Shown here: positions 43,486 to 52,548 of the stretch, piece after piece
Layout of the letters: each line of letters opens with the position of its first letter
How positions within the stretch are numbered: the stretch's first letter is position 1
Source: Deltaproteobacteria bacterium
GTDB lineage: Bacteria; Myxococcota; JACPTQ01
Assembly (NCBI GenBank): GCA_016192705.1
Contig: JACPTQ010000074.1
Coordinates: 1 to 64,000 of the forward strand
Length of the DNA stretch: 64,000 nucleotides
Direction of reading: 5' to 3'
Notes under the pieces: model-generated
Told to the model about the DNA's origin: nothing
Databases searched by the model: none
Seen by the model: only the letters and a program-made list of their open reading frames with translations
Position numbers and translations under genes: made by a program

Positions 43486-44397
43486 CTAAGCGCGCTCGGC
43501 AATTGCGCGTCGCCACTCCGACACAACGACCGTTACTGCGCCGAAAAGAACCATTGCCCCACCCAAAAGTGCCGACACGTGGGGCTCTTCACCGCGCAAC
43601 CCAACAGCGATCGCCACGCCAAAAACCGGTTGCAAAAAAATCGACACCGCAAGCCGCGACGCTTGAAACCGCTCCAGCGCAACAAACCACACCATGTAGC
43701 CCGCCGCCGTGCAGACGACACCCAAGTAAAAGAGCGCGAACAGCGTCGCCCCACTCCACGGAACCTTCGGCAAGTCGCTCCACGCGACCGGCAACGAAAT
43801 GACGCTGCCCACGACGAGCCCCCACGCCGTGATCGTTAGCGCCGAATACCGCTTGAGGAGCGAACGCCCCACGATCGAACACCCCGACTCGACCGCAACC
43901 GACAAAAAGATGAGAAGGTCGCCCACTTGCCACCGTCCCGACAGCACGCGCACCGGGTCCATGATGAGAAAGATCCCCCCAAACCCCAACGTCGCAGCAA
44001 CGACAACCGCCGGTGTAATTCGCTCGCGCAAAAAAATGGCGGCGTTCACCGCGATGAGCACCGGCTCAAACCCACGAATGAGCACACTGTGCGACGCGCT
44101 CGAATCGGGAAGCCCCGCGTAGCCCAAATGCAAATTGACGCTGAACCCCGTCACCGCGAAGAGCACGACGCGCGCCACATCGCCCCACGTGCGCGGCACG
44201 CTGCGCGCGCGAACGGCGAAGGGAACGATAATCATGGCCGCGACGAGAAACCGAATGAACGTGAGCGCCGCCGGTGGGATGTACGCCGCCGACCGCGGAT
44301 CGACGACCGCCGCCGCGACCGAGTCAGACCCGCCCCAGAGTGCCGTCAGAAGGAGGACCAGCGCAATCACCGCGCTGTTTGAAAGCCTGCGAGCCAT
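43486..44397 (-). CDS. EamA/DMT family transporter
   Basis: The 303-residue protein has ten hydrophobic segments in two EamA halves (LVLLLTALWGGSDSVAA to FLRERITPAVVVAATLGFGG; then VAVESGCSIVG to FLQPVFGVAIAVGLRGEE). This family exports metabolites or takes up solutes; the substrate cannot be told. The ATG has no Shine-Dalgarno sequence and lies 10 bases after a good -10 box (TGTAAT on the minus strand, 44408-44413). Confidence 0.9.
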   Translation of the reverse strand: MARRLSNSAVIALVLLLTALWGGSDSVAAAVVDPRSAAYIPPAALTFIRFLVAAMIIVPFAVRARSVPRTWGDVARVVLFAVTGFSVNLHLGYAGLPDSSASHSVLIRGFEPVLIAVNAAIFLRERITPAVVVAATLGFGGIFLIMDPVRVLSGRWQVGDLLIFLSVAVESGCSIVGRSLLKRYSALTITAWGLVVGSVISLPVAWSDLPKVPWSGATLFALFYLGVVCTAAGYMVWFVALERFQASRLAVSIFLQPVFGVAIAVGLRGEEPHVSALLGGAMVLFGAVTVVVSEWRRAIAERA

Positions 44398-44487
44398 GTC
44401 GGGAAAGATTACAGCGGAAGCGGAACCAACGCGAACACCTTACGATTCAACCTCGGGCGAGATACCGGCGCACCCGCCCCCTTTTTC

Positions 44488-45495
44488 TTAGGTTCCGCAG
44501 ACGTCGTTCGACCCGCACGACAAGCCGTTCGAACCACCTCCACAGCGCGCCGCGCACTGGTCTATCACCATACACGTTGCGCAACACCTCCGCGTGCAAA
44601 GATTACCAACGCACGCGTACTCGGCCCCACCGCAATCGGTGTCCCGAATACAGCCTCTCGTGCAGTGCGATGAAGGCGGAGTCAGCGTGTTGATGCAGAA
44701 AAGCCCCGGCCCGCAATCGGCGAGCGACGTGCAGGCATCGAGAATCCCCTTCACGCACCCGGCGTCGACCGTCGGCGGCGGCTGCCACCCTGCCTCTTCG
44801 CAACGCCCATTCGACCAGCGACACCTCGTCGGGTGCTGGGCGCAGTCGTTCCAACTCGTAAGGCCGCTGCAAGGCTCACATGTCTTTTTTGGGCACTCAT
44901 ACGGCGGCGTGTCGTTGCACTGACCCCACTGCATCTCGCAGTACTCCCCGCTCTGGCAATCGGAATCCCAGGTGCATTCGTCGCACGTCCCATATTTGGC
45001 GACCGGCTCGTTCGCCATCGCGGCGTAACACGAGGTCGGGTATGTGTTGCCGCGGCAGCCGCACACGCGCATCCGCGAGTCGCCGTCCCAACGACAACCG
45101 GTCGGCCGAGGCTCGCACGTCCCCTGTGAACCAGGTGCGGAGCACGCACCAACCGGAAACTTGCAATACTCGGTCGATGACGCGCAGCTGGGCCGACTCG
45201 GCGTGCCGCACGTCCTGTCAATTCCTGCGTCAACAACCGCGGCTCCACCATCTCGCACCCCGGCATCGGCGACGGCCGTCCCTGCGTCGCTTCCGACCCC
45301 AGCGTCGATCGGCAAACCGGCGTCACGCGGGTTCGTCCCGGCGTCCACAGGCGGGAACGCCCCGCCACCACCCGAAGTCTGCGATCCAGCCGCCGGATCG
45401 AGAGGCGTCGACCCACACGATGCGACGAGCAGCCCCGCGCAGACGATGAACGAGCGTTTGACTCGCCGCAACCATGCCTCGATGAATCGCTCCAT
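44488..45495 (-). CDS. Cys-rich lipoprotein with Kazal-like domain
   Basis: From the ATG at 45495 (GGAGGA about 10 bases upstream) the product is 335 residues: a lipobox (LLVASCGST), an Ala/Asp/Gly-rich spacer with repeated VDAG/DAGV units, then more than 30 cysteines. A Kazal-like inhibitor signature is visible (VCGCRGNTYPTSCYAAMANE, then YGTC), followed by Cys knots of the type CTWDSDCQSGEYCEM. It may inhibit proteases at the surface; the inhibitory loop is not conserved enough to name a target. The 238 bases upstream (45496-45733) hold no gene that I can support. Confidence 0.8.
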   Translation of the reverse strand: MERFIEAWLRRVKRSFIVCAGLLVASCGSTPLDPAAGSQTSGGGGAFPPVDAGTNPRDAGLPIDAGVGSDAGTAVADAGVRDGGAAVVDAGIDRTCGTPSRPSCASSTEYCKFPVGACSAPGSQGTCEPRPTGCRWDGDSRMRVCGCRGNTYPTSCYAAMANEPVAKYGTCDECTWDSDCQSGEYCEMQWGQCNDTPPYECPKKTCEPCSGLTSWNDCAQHPTRCRWSNGRCEEAGWQPPPTVDAGCVKGILDACTSLADCGPGLFCINTLTPPSSHCTRGCIRDTDCGGAEYACVGNLCTRRCCATCMVIDQCAARCGGGSNGLSCGSNDVCGT

Positions 45496-45733
45496 AGATA
45501 ACGTCCTCCGCCTCAACCGAACGCAACTTGTGCGCCATCGAATGCGCTAAAAAAAACTCTCTGATTCCTTCATTCACGCGATCAGCAGCGTCAAAAAGCG
45601 CCAGCGCTCCTTCAAGGGGGCGTCGAAAAAACCGGCGCTGCACTCCCGCGCGCCGCCTTATATATAGATGTAGCGACGCACGAATCGGCCAAATGCAGGG
45701 CGCTCATCGACTGAGTCGCGGGCGAAGTCCATC

Positions 45734-47466
45734 CTAAAGACCGCTGGAGAGCCCCCAGTTCGCCGTGATCGCCCTCACGTCGAAGTCGTCGACATTGCCG
45801 TTTCCGTCGACATCGGACATCTCGTCGAACGCCGCACCGCCCCGCTCTTCGCCGTAGCGCGCCGCAAGGTCGAGCAGATCGCTGCCGTCGACCCGGCCCG
45901 AGGCGTTCACGTCGGCCGGCACGCCCGGTTGCACGAGCCGGAGCGCCTCATGCCCCTCGTCCAACCGCACCGCCATCACCGGTGACGGCACGGGCAAGTC
46001 AAACGACTGCGACGCCTTATCGACCAACACGTCAACCTTCGCGACGCCGCCTTCGTGGAGCACCTCGAGCGGCATCCGCATTGGAAACGCCCGTCCGCTC
46101 GGCTCAGACACCGTGATGCGCGCCACAAGCCCGCCCGCGGTCGATACCGTTTTGCTTGCGAGCACAAATTTCGGGTACCCGGTTTCGCGGAGCCACGCAT
46201 TAAAGAAGGGCGTCAAATCAAACCCCGAGGTCGCCTTCATCACGTCCTCAAACGTTTTGATCGACACGCGCTCGCCGCTCTGTTGCGCAAGGAAGTTTCG
46301 CACGCCCGCAAAGAACGCCGCGTCGCCAACGGTGCGTCGAAGCATATGCAAAACCGCCGCGCCTTTTTGGTAAACAACACGGATATATTGCTCCGCCCCT
46401 GGGCCATCGATCGGCCCGTCGGCGCCTGGCCCAACGCCACCGCGGTATTCTTCTTGCGACGTGTGGAGATGCGCCCACGTTCCTGTGCGCGCGTTCGAGT
46501 GCAAAACCGCAAGATACTCTGCGAACCCTTCGGAGAGCCAATTCGATTCGAAGGTCGCCGGCGCCACATGAATGCCAAACCACTGGTGCGCCGCTTCGTG
46601 CGAGAAGACCTCGAACGCGGTCTCGTTGAAACCCTCGTCCCGATCCTCGAAAAGAAACTCGGCGATAAAAAAAGTCGACTGCTGGGCTACCCCACCCGAG
46701 AATGCCGAGTTGAGCATCGCCGCGTCGAGCTTGCCATACGGGTAATCGACGAACAGCCTCGAAAACAGTTCAACCGCTGACACCGTATGGTTCAAAAATT
46801 TGTCGTGCGTCGACTCGTAGCCTCCCATCGTCGCGATTCGAACGGGGACATTCTTTGTCGCGACGCGCGCGGTCGCCTCTTTCGTCACCATTTGGCCGAT
46901 CGACAACAAGATCCAAGGCGTCGGCTCAAACGAGACGAAGCGGTGGCGCGCCCGTCCGTTTGCGGTTGTGACGCCCACGCGGTCGCCGAGGGCGTTTACG
47001 AGCAGCGATTCGGGAACGTCGACGGTGAGGTCGATGTTGAAGCGATCGGCCCACGGGCCATTGTACGAAATCGGGTAGAAATAAACGCCGAGAAGGTGCG
47101 AGAGGCGGCTCTGGACAACACAGTACGCGGACTGGACGCCGCACGAAATCGGGCCCTTGGCCTCGACGACAAACGTGACGGTCTCGCCAGCGCCGAGCGT
47201 GCGGCCGTATGAGACGACGAGCACGCCGTTTGAATGCGCATACGCGACATCGGCACCGCCCGGTGTATGGACCGAGCTAACCGTTACGTGTGTCTGTTGC
47301 CTTTCATGAAAGCCGCGGTGCGCTTCATCGCCGAGTGCGCGTGCTCCGCCGCAAAGAACTCGGCTTTAACGCGCTGCCGATCGACCGCCGCGGCCTGCGC
47401 TGACAGAGGCGCCGTCTCCATGAGCGACGCAAAAACGACAACAGAAAAGGCTTCGCTCCGCGTCAT
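45734..47466 (-). pseudogene. Frameshifted second copy of the M1-dockerin protease
   Basis: This is a tandem paralogue of the gene at 47486-49354. Its first 60 codons (signal peptide, then VDRQRVKAEFF to AAFMKGN) end at a TAA at 47284-47286. A second frame resumes with VTVSSVHTPGGADVAYAHS and is open to 45734, with the zinc motif HEAAHQWFG, SEGFAEYL and a complete dockerin. Compared with the intact copy, 136 bases are missing at the junction, which shifts the frame. A GTG at 47224 could start a 496-residue product, but without a signal peptide it would stay in the cytoplasm. Confidence 0.8.
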
Positions 47467-47485
47467 CGTGACACCCTTGAATCGG

Positions 47486-49354
47486 CTATTGGCCGCTTGA
47501 AAGCCCCCAGTTCGCCTTGATCGCGTTCACGTCGAACTCGTCGACATCGCCATTCCCGTCGACATCGGACATCTCGTCGAACGCCGCGCCGCCCCGCTGC
47601 TCGCCGTAGCGCGCCGCAAGGTCGAGCAGATCGCCGCCGTCGACCCGGCCCGACGCGTTCACATCCGCGGGAACACCCGGCTGCACGAGCCGAAGCGCTT
47701 CGTGCGCCTCGTCCAACCGCACCGCCAACACCGGCGACGGCACCGGCAAGTCAAACGACTGCGACGCCTTGTCGACAAACACGTCGACCTTGGCCGCGCC
47801 ACCTTCGTGGAACACCTCGAGCGGCACGCGCATCGGAAACGCCCGACCGCTCGGCTCGGACACTGTGATGCGCGCGACGAGCCCGCCCGCGGTCGAAATC
47901 ATTTTGCTCGCGAGGACAAACTTCGGATAACCGGTTTCGCGCAGCCACACATTAAAGAAGGGCGTCAAATCAAACCCCGCGGTCGTCTCCATGACGTCCT
48001 CAAACGTTTTTATCGGCACGCGCTCGCCGCTCTGCTGCGCGAGGTAGTTTCGCACGCCCGTAAAGAACGCCGTCTCACCCACGTAGCGTCGAAGCATGTG
48101 CAAAACCGCCGCGCCCTTTTCGTAGACGACGCGGAAATAATCGCCCGGCCCCGGTCCATCGATCGGGCCATCGGTGCTCGGCCCCACGACGCCGCGGTAG
48201 TCCTCTTGCGCCGCGTGTAAATGCGCCCAGGTCGCCGTGCGCGCGTTCGAGTGCAGCACCGCGAGGTATTCCGCGAACCCTTCGGAGAGCCAGTTCGAAT
48301 CGTTCGTCGCGGGCGCAACGTGATTGCCAAACCATTGGTGCGCCGTTTCGTGCGAGAAGACTTCGAGGATGAGCTCGGTCCAGCCCGCATCGCCAGACTG
48401 GAACAGCACTTCGCCGATGTAAAACGTCGCTTGCGGCGCCATACCGCCGCTAAACGCCGAGTTGGTCATCGCCACGTCGAGCTTGCCGTAAGGGTAATCG
48501 AGAAACAGATTCGAAAAGAGTTCGATCGCCGCGACCGTGTGGTTCAAGAATTTGTCGTGCGTCGATTCGTAGCCGGTCATCGTTGCGATGCGGACGGGGA
48601 CGTCTTTTGTTGCGACGTGCGCGGTCGCCTCTTTCGTGACCATTTGGCCAATCGACAGCGTGACGAACGGCGTCGGCTCGAACGACACGAAGCGATGCCG
48701 CGCGCGCCCATTCGCCGTGGTGACGCCCGCGCGATTGCCGGGTGCGTTCACGAGGAGCGCGTCGGGAACGTCGACGGTGAGGTCGATGTTGAAGCGGTCG
48801 GCCCAGGGGCCGTCGTACGAAATCGGGTAGAAGTAAACGCCGAGAAGGTGCGAGAGGCGGCTTTGCACGACGCAGTAATCCGACTGCCCGCTGCACGAGA
48901 GCGGCCCTTGCGCGGCAACAACAAACGTGAACGTCTCGCCCGTGCTGAGCGTGCGGCCGTACGAGAGGATGAGGACGCCGTTTGAATGCGCGTACGAAAC
49001 CCCAGCGCCACCGGGCGTTTGAACCGATGTCACGGTGACGTCAGAAAGAATGAAGGACGACGTGCTGATGGGGCTTCGCGCGGCGATTGAGACGGTCGCG
49101 GTCACGCGAAAATCGCCGGTTGACGGTGTCATGACGACTTCGAGCCGTTCGTCGGTGATGTCGGTGCCGGACGTCGGCTCGGTGTTGCCTTTCATGAGCG
49201 CGGCGCCGCGGTTGACCGCCGTCTGCGCGCGCTCCTTCGCGAACAGCTCGGCTTTGGCGCGCTGTCGATCGAGCGCCGAAAGTTGCGCTGACGCGGGAGC
49301 GGAAATGCCGAGCAACATCGCAACCGATAAACAAGCGGCTCTGAACCGAGTCAT
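47486..49354 (-). CDS. Secreted M1-like metalloprotease with C-terminal dockerin
   Basis: The 622-residue protein has a signal peptide (SVAMLLGISAPASAQ) and an N-terminal M1 beta domain (about 55-240). The zinc site is HETAHQWFG (about 335-343) with the third ligand in LSEGFAEYL. A helical part, a C-terminal beta domain (VLASKMISTAGGLVARITV) and a type I dockerin (about 564-622) follow. The dockerin has two calcium loops, DVNASGRVDGGD and DVDGNGDVDEFD. The GAMEN exopeptidase motif of M1 is replaced by GGMAPQ, so the cleavage mode may differ. The ATG overlaps the cohesin gene stop (ATGA). Confidence 0.9.
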   Translation of the reverse strand: MTRFRAACLSVAMLLGISAPASAQLSALDRQRAKAELFAKERAQTAVNRGAALMKGNTEPTSGTDITDERLEVVMTPSTGDFRVTATVSIAARSPISTSSFILSDVTVTSVQTPGGAGVSYAHSNGVLILSYGRTLSTGETFTFVVAAQGPLSCSGQSDYCVVQSRLSHLLGVYFYPISYDGPWADRFNIDLTVDVPDALLVNAPGNRAGVTTANGRARHRFVSFEPTPFVTLSIGQMVTKEATAHVATKDVPVRIATMTGYESTHDKFLNHTVAAIELFSNLFLDYPYGKLDVAMTNSAFSGGMAPQATFYIGEVLFQSGDAGWTELILEVFSHETAHQWFGNHVAPATNDSNWLSEGFAEYLAVLHSNARTATWAHLHAAQEDYRGVVGPSTDGPIDGPGPGDYFRVVYEKGAAVLHMLRRYVGETAFFTGVRNYLAQQSGERVPIKTFEDVMETTAGFDLTPFFNVWLRETGYPKFVLASKMISTAGGLVARITVSEPSGRAFPMRVPLEVFHEGGAAKVDVFVDKASQSFDLPVPSPVLAVRLDEAHEALRLVQPGVPADVNASGRVDGGDLLDLAARYGEQRGGAAFDEMSDVDGNGDVDEFDVNAIKANWGLSSGQ

Positions 49355-50193
49355 GGCGCCACCTCGAGACGCCCGCCGATCCAGGTCACGGGTGTTGGTG
49401 TGTTGAGCGCATCCCGAACCTGACGGGATGTCGACATGAAGGCGATGTCGGTCGCACTCTTCGAGAGAACGTCAAACGTGAGGGTCCAAAGCGTGCGCCT
49501 TCCCGATAAGTTCGTGCCGCGGCCGTCCCAGCGCTTGAGCTCCGCGATTCCGGCGAGAATCAGTCCGGGCGCGGATTCGGCGGCGTGCGACAAAATCGGT
49601 GTGGTCAACGCGTTGCCGGGCGACGCGGCCCGAAGGCGAAGCACCGCGGGATCAAACCCGAGGTCAAAGGCGGCCCCCGACACGGTTCCAAGGTCCTGTG
49701 TCACGACGGTCAACTCGAGCGTGCCGGCCGATGCCGATGTCTTGGTGAGGCAGACGCGGCCACCGGTGCACGGCCCCGCGGGTGTGAATTCGCCCGGAAG
49801 GCCCGTGATGGGCGGTGGACCATCGGGGCGCGGTGCGGAAACGGCGCCGTCGGTCACGGCAAAAGTAAGGGGCGACGAGGCGCGCGTGTCGCGATGAACT
49901 TTGACTTGGCTCGTGCCAAAACCGGCCGACGACGGCACGAGCGCCACGACTTCGTTGGCGTTCCAGCGAATGATCGCGGCGGCGTAACCATTGAACGTGA
50001 CTTTGCCGCTGCCCGACGTCGCACCGAAGCCGACCCCCTTGAGCGTCACCGCCGTTCCCGCGGGACCCGACACCGGCGACAGCGTCGCGAGGACGATGTC
50101 GTCGCTCGAAACCGTCGAGCACGCGATCGGCGCGACCAGCGCGAAGGAGAACGCCACGCGTACCGACGTCAAATGGTGGCGTCGCAACGTCAC
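49351..50193 (-). CDS. Lipoprotein with TIG and cohesin-like domains
   Basis: The 280-residue product has a signal with lipobox (ALVAPIACS, Cys25) and an IPT/TIG immunoglobulin-like domain (about 33-115: LSPVSGPAGTAVTLKGVGFG). After a Pro-rich linker comes a C-terminal cohesin-like domain (about 140-280) with LTVVTQDLGTVSGAAFDLGF, DPAVLRLRAASPGNAL, GLILAGIAELKRW and LWTLTFDVL in the strand order of cohesins. Cohesins bind dockerins, and the next gene (4-base overlap) encodes a dockerin protease. It is therefore a probable membrane anchor for that protease. The GTG start overlaps the selD stop by four bases. Confidence 0.82.
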   Translation of the reverse strand: MTLRRHHLTSVRVAFSFALVAPIACSTVSSDDIVLATLSPVSGPAGTAVTLKGVGFGATSGSGKVTFNGYAAAIIRWNANEVVALVPSSAGFGTSQVKVHRDTRASSPLTFAVTDGAVSAPRPDGPPPITGLPGEFTPAGPCTGGRVCLTKTSASAGTLELTVVTQDLGTVSGAAFDLGFDPAVLRLRAASPGNALTTPILSHAAESAPGLILAGIAELKRWDGRGTNLSGRRTLWTLTFDVLSKSATDIAFMSTSRQVRDALNTPTPVTWIGGRLEVAP

Positions 50194-51236
50194 GCGCGCA
50201 CCTCGATCCGACCGTCGCCCGCGACAATCTCGCCAACCTCGACCGCGAGCGCGCCGTTCGAAACGAGCGCATCCGCGAAAGCGGCAACGCCCTTTGAATC
50301 GATCGCGACCAGAAGCCCACCGGACGTTTGAGCGTCGGCGAGCAGCGTTCGGGTCGCGCCGTCAACGCGCGCGTCAAAATCCGTGAACGATTCGGCTTGC
50401 TCGAGATTCGCCTTAGACCCGCCCGGAACAACGCCCTGCTCCGCGAGCGTTCGCGCGCCCGGCAGCAGCGGCACGGCGCCAGCATGAATCACAGCGCCGA
50501 CTCCCGAACCGAGCGTCATCTCGTGGAGGTGCCCGAGGAGCCCGTACCCCGTGATGTCGGTTGCGGCATGAACATGCGCGCGCACCCCCCGCATCGCATT
50601 TCCCGCGGCGCGGTTGAGTTCCTTCATCGATTGCACCGCGGTGGCCACAACGTCGGCCGGTGCGACGCCGCGCTTCACGGCGGTCGAAATGACGCCGGTC
50701 CCGATCGCCTTCGTCAACACAAGGCGGTCGCCCACGTGCGCACCGATGTTGCGGATAACTTCGGCCGGGTGAACGCGCCCAACGACCGACAACCCGTACT
50801 TTGGTTCGGGATCGTCAATCGTGTGGCCGCCGACGATTCCAACGCCGGCTTCGAGCGCCTTGTCGGCGCCACCGCGTAAAATCGCTGTAAGCCCGTCGAG
50901 CGGAAGCGTCTTCGTTGGGTACGCCGCGATGTTGAGCGCGACAAACGGCGTGCCCCCCATGGCGTAAACATCCGAGAGCGCGTTGGCGGCGGCGATGGCT
51001 CCAAAGTCGTAAGGGTCGTCGACGATCGGCGTGAAAAAGTCGGTCGTCAGGACGAGCGCCTCCGACGGACTTACTTGAACGACCGCGGCGTCGTCGGACG
51101 TTTCCATGCCGACCACGAGCCGCTCGTCATCCCAGCGAGGTAATTCGCGCAACACGTGCGCGAGGTCCGCCGCGCGGACCTTGCAGGCTCAACCAGCGCC
51201 GTGACTGAACGCCGTGAGCCGAAACGCCGAATCCAC
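50190..51236 (-). CDS. selD: Selenide, water dikinase, predicted selenoprotein
   Basis: SelD makes selenophosphate from selenide and ATP for selenocysteine and selenouridine synthesis. An uninterrupted frame from 51155 already gives most of the enzyme (MGGTPFVALNIAAYP, VGGHTIDDPEPKYG, HAATDITGYGLLGH). Upstream the same frame continues through one TGA (51189-51191) to a GTG at 51236 preceded by TGGGAG, and reads RLTAFSHGAG-U-ACKV. This aligns with the SHGAGCGCK active site of SelD, with the TGA at the catalytic Cys position (residue 16) and the essential Lys at 19. Many SelD proteins carry Sec here. Full length would be 348 residues. Confidence 0.93.
51164..51180 (-). promoter_or_regulatory. 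Candidate bacterial SECIS hairpin in selD
   Basis: Eight bases after the in-frame TGA the minus strand folds into a perfect 7-bp stem, GGTCCGC/GCGGACC, with a GCG loop. The position (apical loop about 16-18 bases after the TGA) fits bacterial SECIS elements, which lie just downstream of the UGA inside the coding region and bind SelB. Confidence 0.6.
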
Positions 51237-51446
51237 TCTTTACTCCCATCAACGAGACCCAAGACCGCACGCTCCTTTATTCTCTGGTTTGATGATGCGG
51301 GATCCCCCCCGGTAGGTTTCAAGGAACCGGCGAATGGAAACGCCGCACCTTGTCGCACCTTGGGGGTCTAAAAACTTGACGGGCCGCTTTTTCCGTGCAT
51401 TTCGGGGGATACGCTCAAAGGAGGATTTTCAACAGGTTATTTTTAA

Positions 51447-51452
51447 TATAAT
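51447..51452 (+). promoter_or_regulatory. Putative -10 box for the MerR-like gene
   Basis: A perfect TATAAT lies in an AT-rich patch (about 51430-51460) unusual for this genome, 24 bases before the TTG at 51477. No clear -35 with standard spacing is seen (TTTTCA at 51426 with 15 bases is the best). Confidence 0.35.
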
Positions 51453-51476
51453 TTTTTGAGTGCTCGTTTTTAAGAT

Positions 51477-52055
51477 TTGACTTCTCACGAGACTCCACTA
51501 CAATGCCTCTTAAGAGTGGAAGCTCGTGAATCAGAATCGCCCCTTCGTTTCGTCGCCGCGGAAGCGTGCCGCGACTTTGACCGCGAACACCCCGAGGGCG
51601 CGTCGTGCCAAGCGATCCTCGAATTCTTCGGCGCCCGTGGCGTCGCGCTGTCGGAGGCGACGTTTCGCCGCTACGTAAAGCTCGGCCTCGTTCCCCGAAG
51701 CGTCCGCGTTGGCCGCAAGGGGAAACACCGCGGCTCCTCGGGGCTCTACCCGGTTGGAACCGCCACGCAGGTCAACGACATCCGTCGCCTCACCCACGGT
51801 GACGTCACGATTGAAGATCTCGTGAACAGCCATTTTCTTTTCCAAAAGGAGATTGCCGCCGCGGGTCGACAGCTCGACGCAATCTTCGACGCCATGGTCG
51901 CTTCCATCGCCAGCGCACCGACCTCCGCGCGTTCACGCGCCGAACTCGCGAACGAAGAACGCGCGCTGAGAAAACTTTCGCGGGATGTTCTCAAGCGCCT
52001 CGGTGCCCTAGGAACTCGAATTTCGCCACTCAGACCGAGCGGGGTCGACGAATGA
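51477..52055 (+). CDS. MerR-like DNA-binding protein
   Basis: The 192-residue protein (TTG at 51477, or GTG at 51516) has a winged-helix core resembling the MerR DNA-binding domain: [52 protein letters not shown] helical C-terminal region ([32 protein letters not shown]) likely dimerises. No effector-binding domain is seen. The next gene, a sigma-region-4-like protein, starts 13 bases later, so the two are probably co-transcribed. Confidence 0.75.
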   Translation: MTSHETPLQCLLRVEARESESPLRFVAAEACRDFDREHPEGASCQAILEFFGARGVALSEATFRRYVKLGLVPRSVRVGRKGKHRGSSGLYPVGTATQVNDIRRLTHGDVTIEDLVNSHFLFQKEIAAAGRQLDAIFDAMVASIASAPTSARSRAELANEERALRKLSRDVLKRLGALGTRISPLRPSGVDE

Positions 52056-52068
52056 CAAGGGAGGATCG

Positions 52069-52548
52069 ATGAAAACCCATGAGCGTGAGCCGAAGCAGAA
52101 ACCTGCGGAGCCGGTTGATGATGAGTTCGATGACACCGGCGCGGGTAAGCGACGCCCTCGCACCATCCCTGCGCGGCGGCTGACGCGCGAGGAGATGCGC
52201 GTCGGGGCGGAGTTGCGACAATCGGTTCAATACCGACGGCCGCAGCTTCGCTCGGAGTGTCGCGAGGGGCAACGCCCGTGCCCGTTTGTGTCGTGCAAAT
52301 TCAACCTCTACCTCGACGTGAACCCTGAGACCGGCTCGATCAAACTCAATTTCCCCGACAAAGAGATTTGGGAGGTTGAGCAGTCGTGCGCGCTCGACGT
52401 CGCCGAGAAGGGCGGGTCGACGCTCGAGGAGATCGGCCTCATCATGAACTTGACGCGCGAGCGAATTCGCCAACTTGAAAACTCGGGGCTCACGAAGATC
52501 AAGGAAGGAACGACCGATATTCGGCTTAAGGATTTCGAACCGGGATAA
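52069..52548 (+). CDS. Sigma-70 region-4-like DNA-binding protein
   Basis: The 159-residue product has a charged N-terminal part, a [19 protein letters not shown] segment and a C-terminal helix-turn-helix [21 protein letters not shown]. The last matches region 4 of sigma-70, which contacts the -35 element. Regions 1-3 are absent, so it is not a full sigma factor. Such stand-alone region-4 proteins occur in Myxococcota. GGGAGG precedes the ATG. The end overlaps the convergent repeat-protein gene by 23 bases. Confidence 0.8.
   Translation: MKTHEREPKQKPAEPVDDEFDDTGAGKRRPRTIPARRLTREEMRVGAELRQSVQYRRPQLRSECREGQRPCPFVSCKFNLYLDVNPETGSIKLNFPDKEIWEVEQSCALDVAEKGGSTLEEIGLIMNLTRERIRQLENSGLTKIKEGTTDIRLKDFEPG

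Noticed and set aside
45734-47224. The 496-codon part of the second protease copy as an intact gene
   Set aside because: It lacks the signal peptide and the first beta strands present in the paralogue, and the missing signal peptide sits just upstream in another frame.
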